From positions 1 through 10,064 of the forward strand of contig JAEZQS010000222.1 of NCBI GenBank assembly GCA_023412995.1: a stretch of 10,064 nt of DNA. The letters are read 5' to 3'. Positions 1 through 9,459 of the stretch are shown here, one piece after another (positions within the stretch are counted from its first letter, which is position 1; each line of letters begins with the position of its first letter). The notes beneath the pieces were generated by a model, which was not told the origin of the DNA, made no database searches, and worked only from the letters and a program-made list of their open reading frames with translations. The translations under genes were made by a program, and so were the position numbers. Source of the stretch: Pseudomonadota bacterium. Its GTDB lineage: Bacteria; Pseudomonadota; Gammaproteobacteria; Xanthomonadales; Rhodanobacteraceae.

Positions 1-1076
1 GGGCCCGGGTCTGGGCGGGGGTGGGTGCGGCGAGCGTTGGGGCCGCCTCCGCCCGCACCGCACGCCGCGCGCTCGGCGTGTTCGCATTGCTGCTGGTGGC
101 CGGCGCCGTGTTCGCGGCCGTGGTCGCCCCGCTGGCGCTGTCGCTGCTGCCACGCGACCCGGCGACGATCGAGCGCCTGCGCGCTGCCGTTCCCGCGGCT
201 GCCGCGCCGGCGCTGCCGGCGGGGCTCGGTGAGTGGTTCACGGGGATCGTTCCCGCCAACGCGATTGCCGCGGCGGCGCAGGCCGCCATGCTGCCGCTGG
301 TCGTGTTCGCCCTCTTCTTCGGCTTCGCGGTGACGCGCATCGAGGCCTCGCGCCGCGCCCTGCTGGTGGGTTTCTTCCAGAGCCTCGCCGACACCATGAT
401 CGTGATCGTGCACTGGGTCCTGCTGGCGGCCCCGGTCGGCGTCTTCGCGCTGGTGCTGGGAGTGTGCGCGCGCGCCGGTTCCAGCGTGGTGGCGGCGCTC
501 GGCGCCTACATCGTGCTGCTGTGCGCGATGTACATCGCGGTCACGCTGATGCTGTATCCGGTCGCGGTGGTGTTCGGCGGCGTGCGCCTGCGGCGCTTCG
601 CCGGTGCGATCCTGCCGGCGCAGGTCGTCGCCGCCAGCACGCAGTCGTCGCTGGCCTCGCTGCCGGCCATGGTCGAAAGCGCGCGCGATCGCCTCGGCCA
701 GCCGCGTTCCGTCGCGGCACTGGTGCTGCCGATGGCGGTGTCGCTGTTCCGCATCACCAGTCCCGTGCAGTACCTCGGCGCGGCGGCCTTCGTCGCCTGG
801 TTTGCCGGCATCGACGTGCCGCTGCTGCACGCGGCGGCGGCCACCGCGCTGGCCGTCGTCGTCAGCCTCGGCTCGGTCGGACTGCCCGGGCAGGTCAGCT
901 TCATGGCGACGACGATGCCGGTCGCCTCCGCGATGGGACTGCCGCTGGAACCGCTGGTGCTGCTGCTCGCGGTGGACACGATACCGGACGTGTTCGCCAC
1001 CGTCGGCAACGTGAGCGCCGACCTCACGGCGAGCACGGTGCTGTCACGCGGCCAGGGCGATGCGCCGGTCGCCTGA
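1..1076 (+). CDS. Dicarboxylate/amino acid:cation symporter (DAACS family), 5' end missing
   Basis: Inner-membrane secondary transporter of the GltP/GltPh fold, an elevator-type carrier of carboxylates or amino acids. The frame (codons start at base 3) is open to the left edge, so roughly the first 60-80 residues of a ~420-residue protein are missing; the GTG at 21 is probably not the real start. Counting that GTG as residue 1, the visible parts are a TM segment (18-44), the TM4-like stretch with PANAIAAAAQAAMLPLVVFA (78-97), the HP1 tip STQSSLASLPA (206-216), TM7 with FRITS (243-247), HP2 SVGLPGQVSFM (285-295) and TM8 DTIPDVFATVGNVSADLT (319-336). By hand alignment, TM8 residues matching GltPh D390, D394, T398, N401 and D405 are kept, the substrate-binding R397 is Ala, and the TM7 NMDGT motif is replaced by FRITS. 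Acidic amino acids are therefore an uncertain substrate. The fold call is firm; substrate and coupling ion are not known. Confidence 0.9.
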   Translation, partial: ARVWAGVGAASVGAASARTARRALGVFALLLVAGAVFAAVVAPLALSLLPRDPATIERLRAAVPAAAAPALPAGLGEWFTGIVPANAIAAAAQAAMLPLVVFALFFGFAVTRIEASRRALLVGFFQSLADTMIVIVHWVLLAAPVGVFALVLGVCARAGSSVVAALGAYIVLLCAMYIAVTLMLYPVAVVFGGVRLRRFAGAILPAQVVAASTQSSLASLPAMVESARDRLGQPRSVAALVLPMAVSLFRITSPVQYLGAAAFVAWFAGIDVPLLHAAAATALAVVVSLGSVGLPGQVSFMATTMPVASAMGLPLEPLVLLLAVDTIPDVFATVGNVSADLTASTVLSRGQGDAPVA

Positions 1077-1115
1077 CACAGCCATTGCCCCCACGATGCC
1101 GCCACGCCCGTCCCG

Positions 1116-1121
1116 TACACT
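1116..1121 (+). promoter_or_regulatory. Possible -10 element upstream of the amidohydrolase gene
   Basis: TACACT, 5/6 to TATAAT, lies 36 bases before the ATG at 1158 in the 81-base spacer after the transporter gene. I see no convincing -35 box at 16-18 bases upstream. A Shine-Dalgarno-like AGAGGA at 1145-1150 sits 7 bases before the ATG and supports that start. The same TACACT hexamer precedes the gene at 7179. Position and context support it, but the motif is weak alone. Confidence 0.35.
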
Positions 1122-1157
1122 CCGCGCGAGCCACGCCCGCTGCCAGAGGATCGTCCG

Positions 1158-2882
1158 ATGCGCCTGATCATGCCACTGCTCGTCGCGCTGCTCGCCTGCG
1201 CCCTGCCTGCCGCGGCCGCCGCGCCGCTGGTGGTCGGCAACGTCAACGGCTACACGCTCGACCGTTCCGGCAAGCTGGTGCGCTTCGAGGCCCTGCTCGC
1301 CGAGGACGGCAAGGTGGTGGCCACGGGCAGTACCTCCGCCCTGCGCGAACGCGCGGGCGCGGCGGCCCGCTACGAGGACGGCGCCGGGCGCACCCTGCTA
1401 CCGGGGCTGATCGATGCCCATGGCCACGTGATGGCGCTCGGCCAGGCACGCACGCAGGTGGACCTCTCGGCGACGAAATCGCTGGACGAGGCGCTCGCGG
1501 CCGTCACCGCCTACGCCCGCGCGCACCCGGACGCCGCCTGGATCGTCGGCGGCGGGTGGAACCAGGAAAACTGGAAGCTCGGCCGGTTCCCCACCGCGCG
1601 CGAACTCGACGCCGCCGCTGCCGACCGGCCGGTCTGGCTGAGCCGCATAGACGGCCATGCAGGCTGGGCCAACAGCGCGGCGATGGCGCGCGCCGGTATC
1701 GGCAAGGACAGCAAGGATCCCGCCGGTGGGCGCATTGAACGCGACGACACGGGCAAGCCGACCGGCGTGTTCGTCGATGGCGCGACCGCGCTGGTGGAAT
1801 CGCGGGTGCCGGCGCCCGATGCGCGCCAACAGGCCGAAGCACTCGACACCGCGCTGGCCGAAATGGCGCGTGTGGGGCTGACCGGCGTGCACGACGCGGG
1901 CATCGACCGCGCCACCTTTACGCTCTACCGGCGACATGCCGACCAGCACCGCCTGACGGCACGCATCTACGCCATGATCCACGGCACGGGCGATGACTTC
2001 GATGCCATTGCCGCCGCAGGTCCCCTGCTCGGCTACGGCGGCGACTTCCTCACCGTGCGCGCGGTGAAGCTCTACGCCGATGGCGCGCTCGGCAGCCGTG
2101 GCGCGGCACTGCGGGCGCCGTATGCGGACGATCCGGGCAACCGCGGGCTGCTGTTCAACGACCCGGCGACGCTCACGGCGATGATCGGCAAGGCGCTGGC
2201 GCGCCACTACCAGGTGTGCGTGCACGCCATCGGCGACGCGGCCAACGGCGAGGTGCTGGACGCGTTCGCCGCTGCCTATGCCGACCATCCGGGCAGCGGC
2301 GCGCTGCGCAACCGCATCGAGCACGCCCAGGTCGTCGCTCTGGAGGACATCCCGCGCTTCGTGCCGTTGAAGCTCGTCGCCTCGATGCAGCCCACGCATG
2401 CCACCTCGGACATGAACATGGCCGAGCATCGCGTCGGTCCGCAGCGCATCAAGGGCGCCTACGCCTGGCGCCGCTTCCTCGCGCAGGGCACGGTGGTCGC
2501 GGCCGGTTCGGACTTTCCGGTCGAGTCGCCCAATCCCTTCTTCGGCATCCACGCCGCCGTCACCCGCCAGGACCACGCCGGCCGCCCACCCGGCGGCTGG
2601 TACCCGGACCAGCGCATGACGCGCATCGAGGCGCTGCGTGCCTTCACCCTCGACGCGGCGTGGGCCGCGCACCAGGAAGACACGCTGGGCACGCTCGAGC
2701 CCGGCAAGTGGGCCGATTTCATCCTTGTCGATCGCGACCCCTTCACCGTCGATGCCGCGCGGCTGTGGTCGAGCCAGGTGCTGGAGACCTGGGTCGGCGG
2801 CAATCGTGTGTTCTCCGCCACGCCGGCATCGCCCCGTACGCCGGCAATCCAGGGCGGAACGGCCAAACCGCACGTCGACTGA
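1158..2882 (+). CDS. Exported amidohydrolase, Amidohydro_3 family (YtcJ/NfdA-like)
   Basis: Metal-dependent hydrolase of the amidohydrolase superfamily, 574 residues. Residues 1-21 look like a Sec signal peptide (MRLIMPLLVALLACALPAAA then A), so the enzyme should act in the periplasm. An N-terminal beta-sandwich part (22-82) leads into the TIM-barrel: metal-binding HxH in GLIDAHGH (H88, H90), LSRIDGHAGWANS (162-173), VKLYADGALGSRGA (303-316) with the lysine typical of this group, HAIGD (H356), RIEHAQ (H389) and the catalytic aspartate in GSDFPVE (D452). The C-terminal GTLEPGKWADFILVDRDP (511-528) is the usual closing strand of the family. Relatives include N-substituted formamide deformylase and many uncharacterised YtcJ-like enzymes that cleave C-N bonds; the substrate cannot be read from the sequence. 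It follows the transporter by 81 bases, so a functional link is possible but unproven. The start is set by a good ribosome site and the signal peptide. Confidence 0.92.
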   Translation: MRLIMPLLVALLACALPAAAAAPLVVGNVNGYTLDRSGKLVRFEALLAEDGKVVATGSTSALRERAGAAARYEDGAGRTLLPGLIDAHGHVMALGQARTQVDLSATKSLDEALAAVTAYARAHPDAAWIVGGGWNQENWKLGRFPTARELDAAAADRPVWLSRIDGHAGWANSAAMARAGIGKDSKDPAGGRIERDDTGKPTGVFVDGATALVESRVPAPDARQQAEALDTALAEMARVGLTGVHDAGIDRATFTLYRRHADQHRLTARIYAMIHGTGDDFDAIAAAGPLLGYGGDFLTVRAVKLYADGALGSRGAALRAPYADDPGNRGLLFNDPATLTAMIGKALARHYQVCVHAIGDAANGEVLDAFAAAYADHPGSGALRNRIEHAQVVALEDIPRFVPLKLVASMQPTHATSDMNMAEHRVGPQRIKGAYAWRRFLAQGTVVAAGSDFPVESPNPFFGIHAAVTRQDHAGRPPGGWYPDQRMTRIEALRAFTLDAAWAAHQEDTLGTLEPGKWADFILVDRDPFTVDAARLWSSQVLETWVGGNRVFSATPASPRTPAIQGGTAKPHVD

Positions 2883-2969
2883 ACGCGCGCGGCGGAAAGC
2901 GGAACTGGCACGCGGCGGTTAAGCGGTCTCGCCGGATAGTCGGGCAACCGACACTCTGGAGATCCGCCC

Positions 2970-3509
2970 ATGAAGATGCCCCTTGCCGCGCTGGTGCTCG
3001 CCGGCGCCCTCCTGGGCGGCAGCGCCGCCGCGCAGCTGCCGCAGGCCTACGAGGTGCCGCCGGGCGAGCTGGCCCCGCAGGACGTCCATTTCCTGCGCGC
3101 GGCCGATGCCGCCAACATGGACCAGCTGATGCTGGGCAACCGCGCGGCCTCGCGGGCGCGCCATCCGGGCGTCCACTCGCTGGCCGACAACGTCGTCTCC
3201 TCGCACCGCGAGGCGGATGACGCGCTGCGCCTGCTCGCCTCGCGCAAGAACGTCGACCTCGAGCACCGCAACAGCGAACATGGCCAGCGCGAGGCGGACG
3301 AGCTGCTCGACCGGAATACCGCGCTGGATGACGAGTACGTGCACGACGTCGTGCGCGACTACGACGCCATCATCGCCATGTACGAAGACGCGCGGGCCAA
3401 CAGCGAAGACGCCGACATCCGCCGCTACGCCGACATCATGCTGGACAAGCTGCAGGACAACCTGCGCCAGGCCACCGACCTGCTGGAGAGGACGGCGGAT
3501 AGTCACTAG
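2970..3509 (+). CDS. DUF4142 domain-containing exported protein
   Basis: Small protein of 179 residues with a clear signal peptide (MKMPLAALVLAGALLGGSAA, probable cleavage after the AAA ending at 21), so periplasmic or secreted. The mature part matches the DUF4142 pattern, a ferritin-like helical bundle: PQDVHFLRAADAANMDQLMLGNRAA (37-60, helix 1), SLADNVVSSHREADDALRLLA (70-90, with the family's conserved His, H79), DDEYVHDVVRDYDAIIAMYEDA (120-141) and DADIRRYADIMLDKLQDNLRQATDLLE (147-173). The biochemical role of this family is not established; members often turn up in stress or envelope settings. TGGAG at 2957-2961, 8 bases before the ATG, supports the start. It lies 87 bases after the amidohydrolase and converges on thyA. 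No catalytic residues can be assigned. Confidence 0.85.
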   Translation: MKMPLAALVLAGALLGGSAAAQLPQAYEVPPGELAPQDVHFLRAADAANMDQLMLGNRAASRARHPGVHSLADNVVSSHREADDALRLLASRKNVDLEHRNSEHGQREADELLDRNTALDDEYVHDVVRDYDAIIAMYEDARANSEDADIRRYADIMLDKLQDNLRQATDLLERTADSH

Positions 3510-3513
3510 AGGC

Positions 3514-3550
3514 GGGGGCTAGGGGCTAGGGGTTGGCGCTGGCGCTGGGG
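3514..3550 (+). repeat. G-rich tract with CTAGGGG repeats, possible G-quadruplex
   Basis: Starting 5 bases after the DUF4142 stop codon, G-runs at 3514-3518, 3522-3525, 3529-3532 and 3547-3550 are separated by CTA, CTA and a 14-base loop. The first part is a short tandem of CTAGGGG. On the plus-strand transcript this would sit in the 3' untranslated region and could fold as a G-quadruplex with one long loop; that is inference from the pattern. Confidence 0.5.
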
Positions 3551-3608
3551 CCAGTCATGGGGCTGCGGTTGCAGGGTCCGGTCCGACTTGCTCCCGCGGC
3601 ACGGCCGT

Positions 3609-3630
3609 GGTCCCTGCGCAGGCAGGGACC
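3609..3630. repeat. REP-like hairpin repeat between convergent genes, possible bidirectional terminator
   Basis: GGTCCCTGC, loop GCAG, GCAGGGACC: a perfect 9-bp stem with a 4-base loop, centred between the convergent DUF4142 and thyA genes. Its layout resembles the dispersed proteobacterial hairpins of the type TTCCCGCGCAGGCGGGAA; read on the minus strand it gives the VPACAG peptide typical of spurious translations of such repeats. No T-run follows on either strand, so it is not a classical intrinsic terminator, but it could stall or stabilise the 3' ends of both transcripts. Confidence 0.65.
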
Positions 3631-3657
3631 CGTGCGTGTCGGACGGTATCGCGGCAG

Positions 3658-4452
3658 CTACACCGCGACGGGTGCCTTGATGGCGGGATGCGGGGTGTAG
3701 CCTTCGAAGGCGACGTCCTCGTAGCGGAAATCGTCAAGCGAACGGACGGCGGGATTCAGCACCAGCCGCGGCAGCGGGCGCGGACTGCGCGTCAGTTGCT
3801 CGCGCGCCTGTTCGACGTGGTTGGAATACAGGTGCGCATCGCCGAGCGTGTGGACGAAGTCGCCGGGGGCCAGCCCCGTGACCTGCGCCACCATGTGGGT
3901 CAGCAGCGCATAGCTTGCGATGTTGAACGGCACGCCGAGGAAGATGTCGCCGGAACGCTGGTAGAGCTGGCACGAGAGGCGCCCGTCGGCGACGTAGAAC
4001 TGGAACAGCGCATGGCAGGGCTGCAGCGCCATGCGCGGCAGGTCCGCGACGTTCCAGGCACTCACCACCAGGCGGCGCGAATCGGGGTTGCGGCGGATTT
4101 CCTCCAGCACCCACGCGATCTGGTCGATGGTGCGTCCGTCCGGCGCCGGCCAGCTGCGCCACTGGTGGCCGTACACCGGGCCGAGGTCGCCATTGGCGTC
4201 GGCCCACTCGTCCCAGATCGTCACGCCATTCTCGCGCAGGTAACGCGTGCTGGTTTCCCCGCGCAGGAACCAGATGAGTTCGTGCACGATGGACCGGAGG
4301 TGCAGCTTCTTGGTGGTCGCCAGCGGGAAGCCGCGGGCAAGGTCGAAGCGCATCTGCCAGCCGAACACGCTGCGCGTGCCGGTACCGGTGCGATCGCCCT
4401 TGTGGGTGCCGTGCTCGAGCACGTGGCGCAGGAGGTCGAGGTATTGCTGCAT
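3658..4452 (-). CDS. thyA: Thymidylate synthase
   Basis: Cytosolic dimeric enzyme making dTMP from dUMP with 5,10-methylenetetrahydrofolate as carbon donor and reductant. The 264 residues equal the E. coli ThyA length, and key positions fall at the same numbers: R21 and the R126-R127 pair (phosphate binding), nucleophile C146 in LQPCHALFQFYV (143-154), R166 and D169 in YQRSGDIFLGVPFN (164-177), N177, and H207/Y209 in GDAHLYSNH (204-212). The C-terminus PHPAIKAPVAV is the conserved tail that closes over the active site. The start is the ATG giving MQQYLDLLRHVLEHGTHKGD; the frame is open further upstream through lgt, but that extension is antiparallel to nothing conserved and is rejected. The gene starts 10 bases after the lgt stop with no recognisable Shine-Dalgarno, which suggests translational coupling. 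The lgt-thyA order is the same as in E. coli. Confidence 0.98.
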   Translation of the reverse strand: MQQYLDLLRHVLEHGTHKGDRTGTGTRSVFGWQMRFDLARGFPLATTKKLHLRSIVHELIWFLRGETSTRYLRENGVTIWDEWADANGDLGPVYGHQWRSWPAPDGRTIDQIAWVLEEIRRNPDSRRLVVSAWNVADLPRMALQPCHALFQFYVADGRLSCQLYQRSGDIFLGVPFNIASYALLTHMVAQVTGLAPGDFVHTLGDAHLYSNHVEQAREQLTRSPRPLPRLVLNPAVRSLDDFRYEDVAFEGYTPHPAIKAPVAV

Positions 4453-4462
4453 GGCGGGGAAG

Positions 4463-5344
4463 TCAGCGGCGCGGCGCGCGGGGCGCGGGTTCCGCCGCCG
4501 GCGCTTCGACGAAGGCGACGGGCGAGCGCCGCGACAGCCACAGCAGGAACAGGCCGATGGCGACCAGCGGCAACGACAGCAGCTGCCCCATGGTGAGCCA
4601 GTCGAACGCGATGAAGCCCATCTGCACGTCGGGCTCGCGCACGAATTCCACCGCGAAGCGGAAGATGCCGTACAGCAGCGCGAACAGGCCGGCCACCGCG
4701 TAGCGCGGACGCGGCCGGCGCGAGTACCACCAGAGCACCGCGAACAGCACCACGCCCTCAAGCAGCACCTCGTAAAGCTGCGATGGATGGCGTGCCTCGG
4801 CGGCGAGCGCGCCAGCGGACAGGCGCTGCAGGTCGTCGAATCCGCCCGGCAATGCGCGCGGGAACACCATGCCCCACGGCAGGCCGGTGTGGCGCCCCCA
4901 GAGTTCACCGCCAATGAAGTTGCCGAGTCGGCCGAGGCCGAGCCCGATCGGCACCAGCGGCGCGACGAAATCGATGGTGTCGAAGAAGCGCAGCTGATGG
5001 CGGCGGCTCCAGATCCAGCCGGCCAGCAGCACGCCGAGCAGCCCGCCGTGGAACGACATGCCGCCTTCCCATACCCGCACCAGCGAGAGCGGATGCGCGA
5101 CCAGCTCGGCCGTGTCGTAGAACAGCATGTAGCCGATGCGCCCGCCGAGGATCACGCCGAGCATGCCGTAGAAGGCGAGGTCCGAGAACTCGTCGCGCGA
5201 CACCGGCAGGCGCCCGGCCGCGCGCCGTCTCTCGCCCAGCCACCAGGCGGCGGCGAACCCGAGCACGTACATGATGCCGTACCAGTGCACGCTCACCGGG
5301 CCGAGGGAGAACGCGATCGGATCGATGTCGACGACGTAGGGCAT
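4463..5344 (-). CDS. lgt: Phosphatidylglycerol--prolipoprotein diacylglyceryl transferase
   Basis: Inner-membrane enzyme that moves a diacylglyceryl group from phosphatidylglycerol to the lipobox cysteine of prolipoproteins, the first step of lipoprotein maturation before LspA and Lnt. The 293 residues match the family (E. coli 291). About seven hydrophobic segments are visible, near 20-38, 54-77, 96-112, 122-137, 194-207, 216-231 and 248-270. Signature parts: WEGGMSFHGGLLG (92-104) with the essential His at H99, GLGLGRLGNFIGGELWGR (134-151) with R139 and N142, HPSQLYE (186-192), and YGIFRFAVEFVREPD (225-239) with Y225 and R229 matching E. coli Y235 and R239. The start MPYVVDIDPIAFSLGPVSVH is the normal family N-terminus. 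No clear Shine-Dalgarno precedes it. The Pro/Ala/Arg tail after 275 is variable in the family. It heads an operon with thyA. Confidence 0.98.
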   Translation of the reverse strand: MPYVVDIDPIAFSLGPVSVHWYGIMYVLGFAAAWWLGERRRAAGRLPVSRDEFSDLAFYGMLGVILGGRIGYMLFYDTAELVAHPLSLVRVWEGGMSFHGGLLGVLLAGWIWSRRHQLRFFDTIDFVAPLVPIGLGLGRLGNFIGGELWGRHTGLPWGMVFPRALPGGFDDLQRLSAGALAAEARHPSQLYEVLLEGVVLFAVLWWYSRRPRPRYAVAGLFALLYGIFRFAVEFVREPDVQMGFIAFDWLTMGQLLSLPLVAIGLFLLWLSRRSPVAFVEAPAAEPAPRAPRR

Positions 5345-5371
5345 GGAGGGACGGGACGCGCGGGTCCGGGC

Positions 5372-5377
5372 ATTGTA
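5372..5377 (-). promoter_or_regulatory. Probable -10 element of the lgt-thyA operon
   Basis: Reading on the minus strand, GGCTACAATG contains TACAAT, one mismatch from the sigma-70 -10 consensus, 27 bases before the lgt ATG. No good -35 box lies at the usual spacing; the nearest TTG-like hexamer (about 5398-5403) is some 20 bases away. It is the only AT-rich hexamer in an otherwise very GC-rich leader. Confidence 0.45.
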
Positions 5378-5448
5378 GCCTCACGCCGCGCCGCCGGGCG
5401 CAACGTCCGTGTCACGATCCTTCGTGGCTGCCGGGCAGGCAAGAGCTG

Positions 5449-5718
5449 GAAGCCTTCGACACGGAGCACACGGAGCACACGCAGAAGGCAGACCAGAAGC
5501 TTTCAACACGAAGCACACGGAGCACACGAAGAATGCAGGAGCGCAAGACAAGCCCCTTCGCAAATGGGCTTGCTGGTTCCGGGGGCCTGTCAGAAATTCT
5601 GTGTGTGGGGCTCGACAAACCGGGGTGTCAGTGGGAGGTGCTCGGTGTGCTCCGTGTCCAACATCTTTCGCCTGGCTCCTCCGTCGTGTGCTCCGTGTGC
5701 TTCGCGTTGAAGGCTTTC
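5449..5718. repeat. Head-to-head cluster of four ~32-bp repeat units in the lgt/rlmI spacer
   Basis: This fills most of the 402-base gap (5345-5746), which holds no credible gene. Two units lie in plus orientation with a 47-base period (cores 5450-5481 and 5497-5528, 38 of 43 positions identical over the longer unit 5449-5491 versus 5496-5538). Two lie in minus orientation with a ~50-base period (5685-5716, and a poorer one at 5638-5659). All share a motif like ACGGAGCACACGGAGCACAC. The outer units match at 29 of 32 positions and the second plus unit matches the outer minus unit at 30 of 32. The middle, 5540-5637, is unrelated. The array could fold into a long imperfect hairpin in a transcript and begins about 30 bases past the rlmI stop. 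It is probably a copy of a dispersed intergenic repeat family; I recognise KHTEH/VCSVCSV-type spurious peptides from such repeats. Confidence 0.8.
5549..5572. repeat. Short hairpin in the centre of the repeat cluster
   Basis: CAAGCCC (5549-5555) and GGGCTTG (5566-5572) are perfect complements around a 10-base loop. It lies between the plus-oriented and minus-oriented repeat units. No T-run follows on either strand, so I do not call a terminator. It may be part of the same repeat element. Confidence 0.45.
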
Positions 5719-5746
5719 ACTTCTGCTCCCGTTCGCGCCACGCGGA

Positions 5747-6952
<1,206 letters not shown>

Positions 6953-6981
6953 GCGCACGCGTCCGTTGAGACAGGCCGGCC

Positions 6982-7011
6982 ACGGTAGCCGGTCGCCGGC
7001 GCGCGAGACAA
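6982..7011 (-). promoter_or_regulatory. Possible weak promoter for rlmI
   Basis: On the minus strand TTGTCT (7011-7006) and TACCGT (6987-6982) are spaced by 18 bases, 29 bases before the ATG at 6952. Both boxes are imperfect (4/6 and 3/6), so this is only the best candidate in the 226-base divergent spacer 6953-7178. Confidence 0.22.
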
Positions 7012-7080
7012 GCGCGGGCGCGCGTCGGACAACCCCACGGCCACGCCGGCGCCTCGCCTGTTGCGTGGGCAGGCAGCGCG

Positions 7081-7103
7081 AAAAATTGTCCCTGGCACCA
7101 TTT
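7081..7103. repeat. AT-richer element with imperfect palindrome in the divergent spacer
   Basis: AAAAATTGTCCCTGGCACCA and the bases just after it stand out as the only AT-rich patch in the 226-base spacer 6953-7178. GTCCCTGGCAC (7088-7098) is a near-palindrome with one mismatched pair. It looks like dispersed GTGCCAGGCAC-type repeats that I associate with Xanthomonas-like genomes, but membership of a family is inference. It could also be an operator for either divergent gene. Confidence 0.3.
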
Positions 7104-7166
7104 CGGGGGATGGTTCCCGGCCGCCCTCGCCCATCGCTCCCGGAGGCCCGTTCACCTGCTCCGCAC

Positions 7167-7172
7167 TACACT
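7167..7172 (+). promoter_or_regulatory. Possible -10 element giving a leaderless DUF255 transcript
   Basis: TACACT ends 6 bases before the ATG at 7179, so transcription would begin at or next to the A of the start codon. No Shine-Dalgarno is present upstream of this start, which agrees with a leaderless message. No good -35 hexamer is seen at 17 bases upstream. Confidence 0.35.
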
Positions 7173-7178
7173 TGCGCG

Positions 7179-9290
<2,112 letters not shown>

Positions 9291-9296
9291 AGCCAT

Positions 9297-9416
9297 CCCC
9301 TTCAAGGGGAGGGTCTGGGTGGGGATGGTGTTGGCCGCGCAATCCCACTCGCAGCCGTCGGACTTGATGGCCGCGCTTCAAGGGGAGGGTTGGGTGCGGA
9401 TGGTGTCCGCCGCGCA
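9297..9416. repeat. Two direct copies of a ~40-bp intergenic repeat, first with a hairpin
   Basis: Copies at 9301-9341 and 9377-9416 begin TTCAAGGGGAGGGT, continue with a GGGT..GGATGGTGT block and end GCCGCGCA, with a 76-base period. The first copy is preceded by CCCC, so CCCCTTCAAGGGG (9297-9309) can fold; it lies 7 bases after the DUF255 stop. The second copy has lost the left arm. No T-run follows. This is the kind of CCCCTTCAAGGGGAGGGT element scattered between genes in many Xanthomonas-like genomes (from memory, not a search). It lies in a convergent spacer, 9291-9459. Confidence 0.7.
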
Positions 9417-9417
9417 G

Positions 9418-9447
9418 CTGCGGCCGCAGGCGACGGCTCGATCGAGC
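9418..9447. repeat. Two adjacent perfect 12-bp palindromes in the convergent spacer
   Basis: CTGCGGCCGCAG (9418-9429) and GCTCGATCGAGC (9436-9447) are each perfectly self-complementary and lie 6 bases apart, starting 12 bases past the stop of the TPM gene (which ends at 9460 on the minus strand). They could act as a compact 3'-end structure for that transcript. No T-run is visible, and in a genome this GC-rich short palindromes may arise by chance. Confidence 0.4.
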
Positions 9448-9459
9448 GCAGCCGCGGCC

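Noticed and set aside
233..1738. Long plus-strand open frame overlapping the transporter and amidohydrolase genes
   Set aside because: It is Arg/Gly/Ala-rich with no family motifs and runs across two well-supported genes; a by-product of high GC.
2901..2929. SigmaE/ECF-like promoter (GGAACT and GGTCTC) before the DUF4142 gene
   Set aside because: The spacing between the two motifs is about 3 bases longer than in known ECF promoters and the motifs are incomplete.
3607..4596. Plus-strand open frame antisense to thyA
   Set aside because: Shadow of the thyA codons; no recognisable protein features.
4453..4914. N-terminal extension of the thyA frame through lgt
   Set aside because: ThyA length and N-terminus match E. 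coli exactly from 4452; the extension is an out-of-frame reading of lgt.
5449..5538. Possible CRISPR array
   Set aside because: Only two direct units with 4-15 bases between them, divergent in sequence, facing inverted copies; no cas genes.
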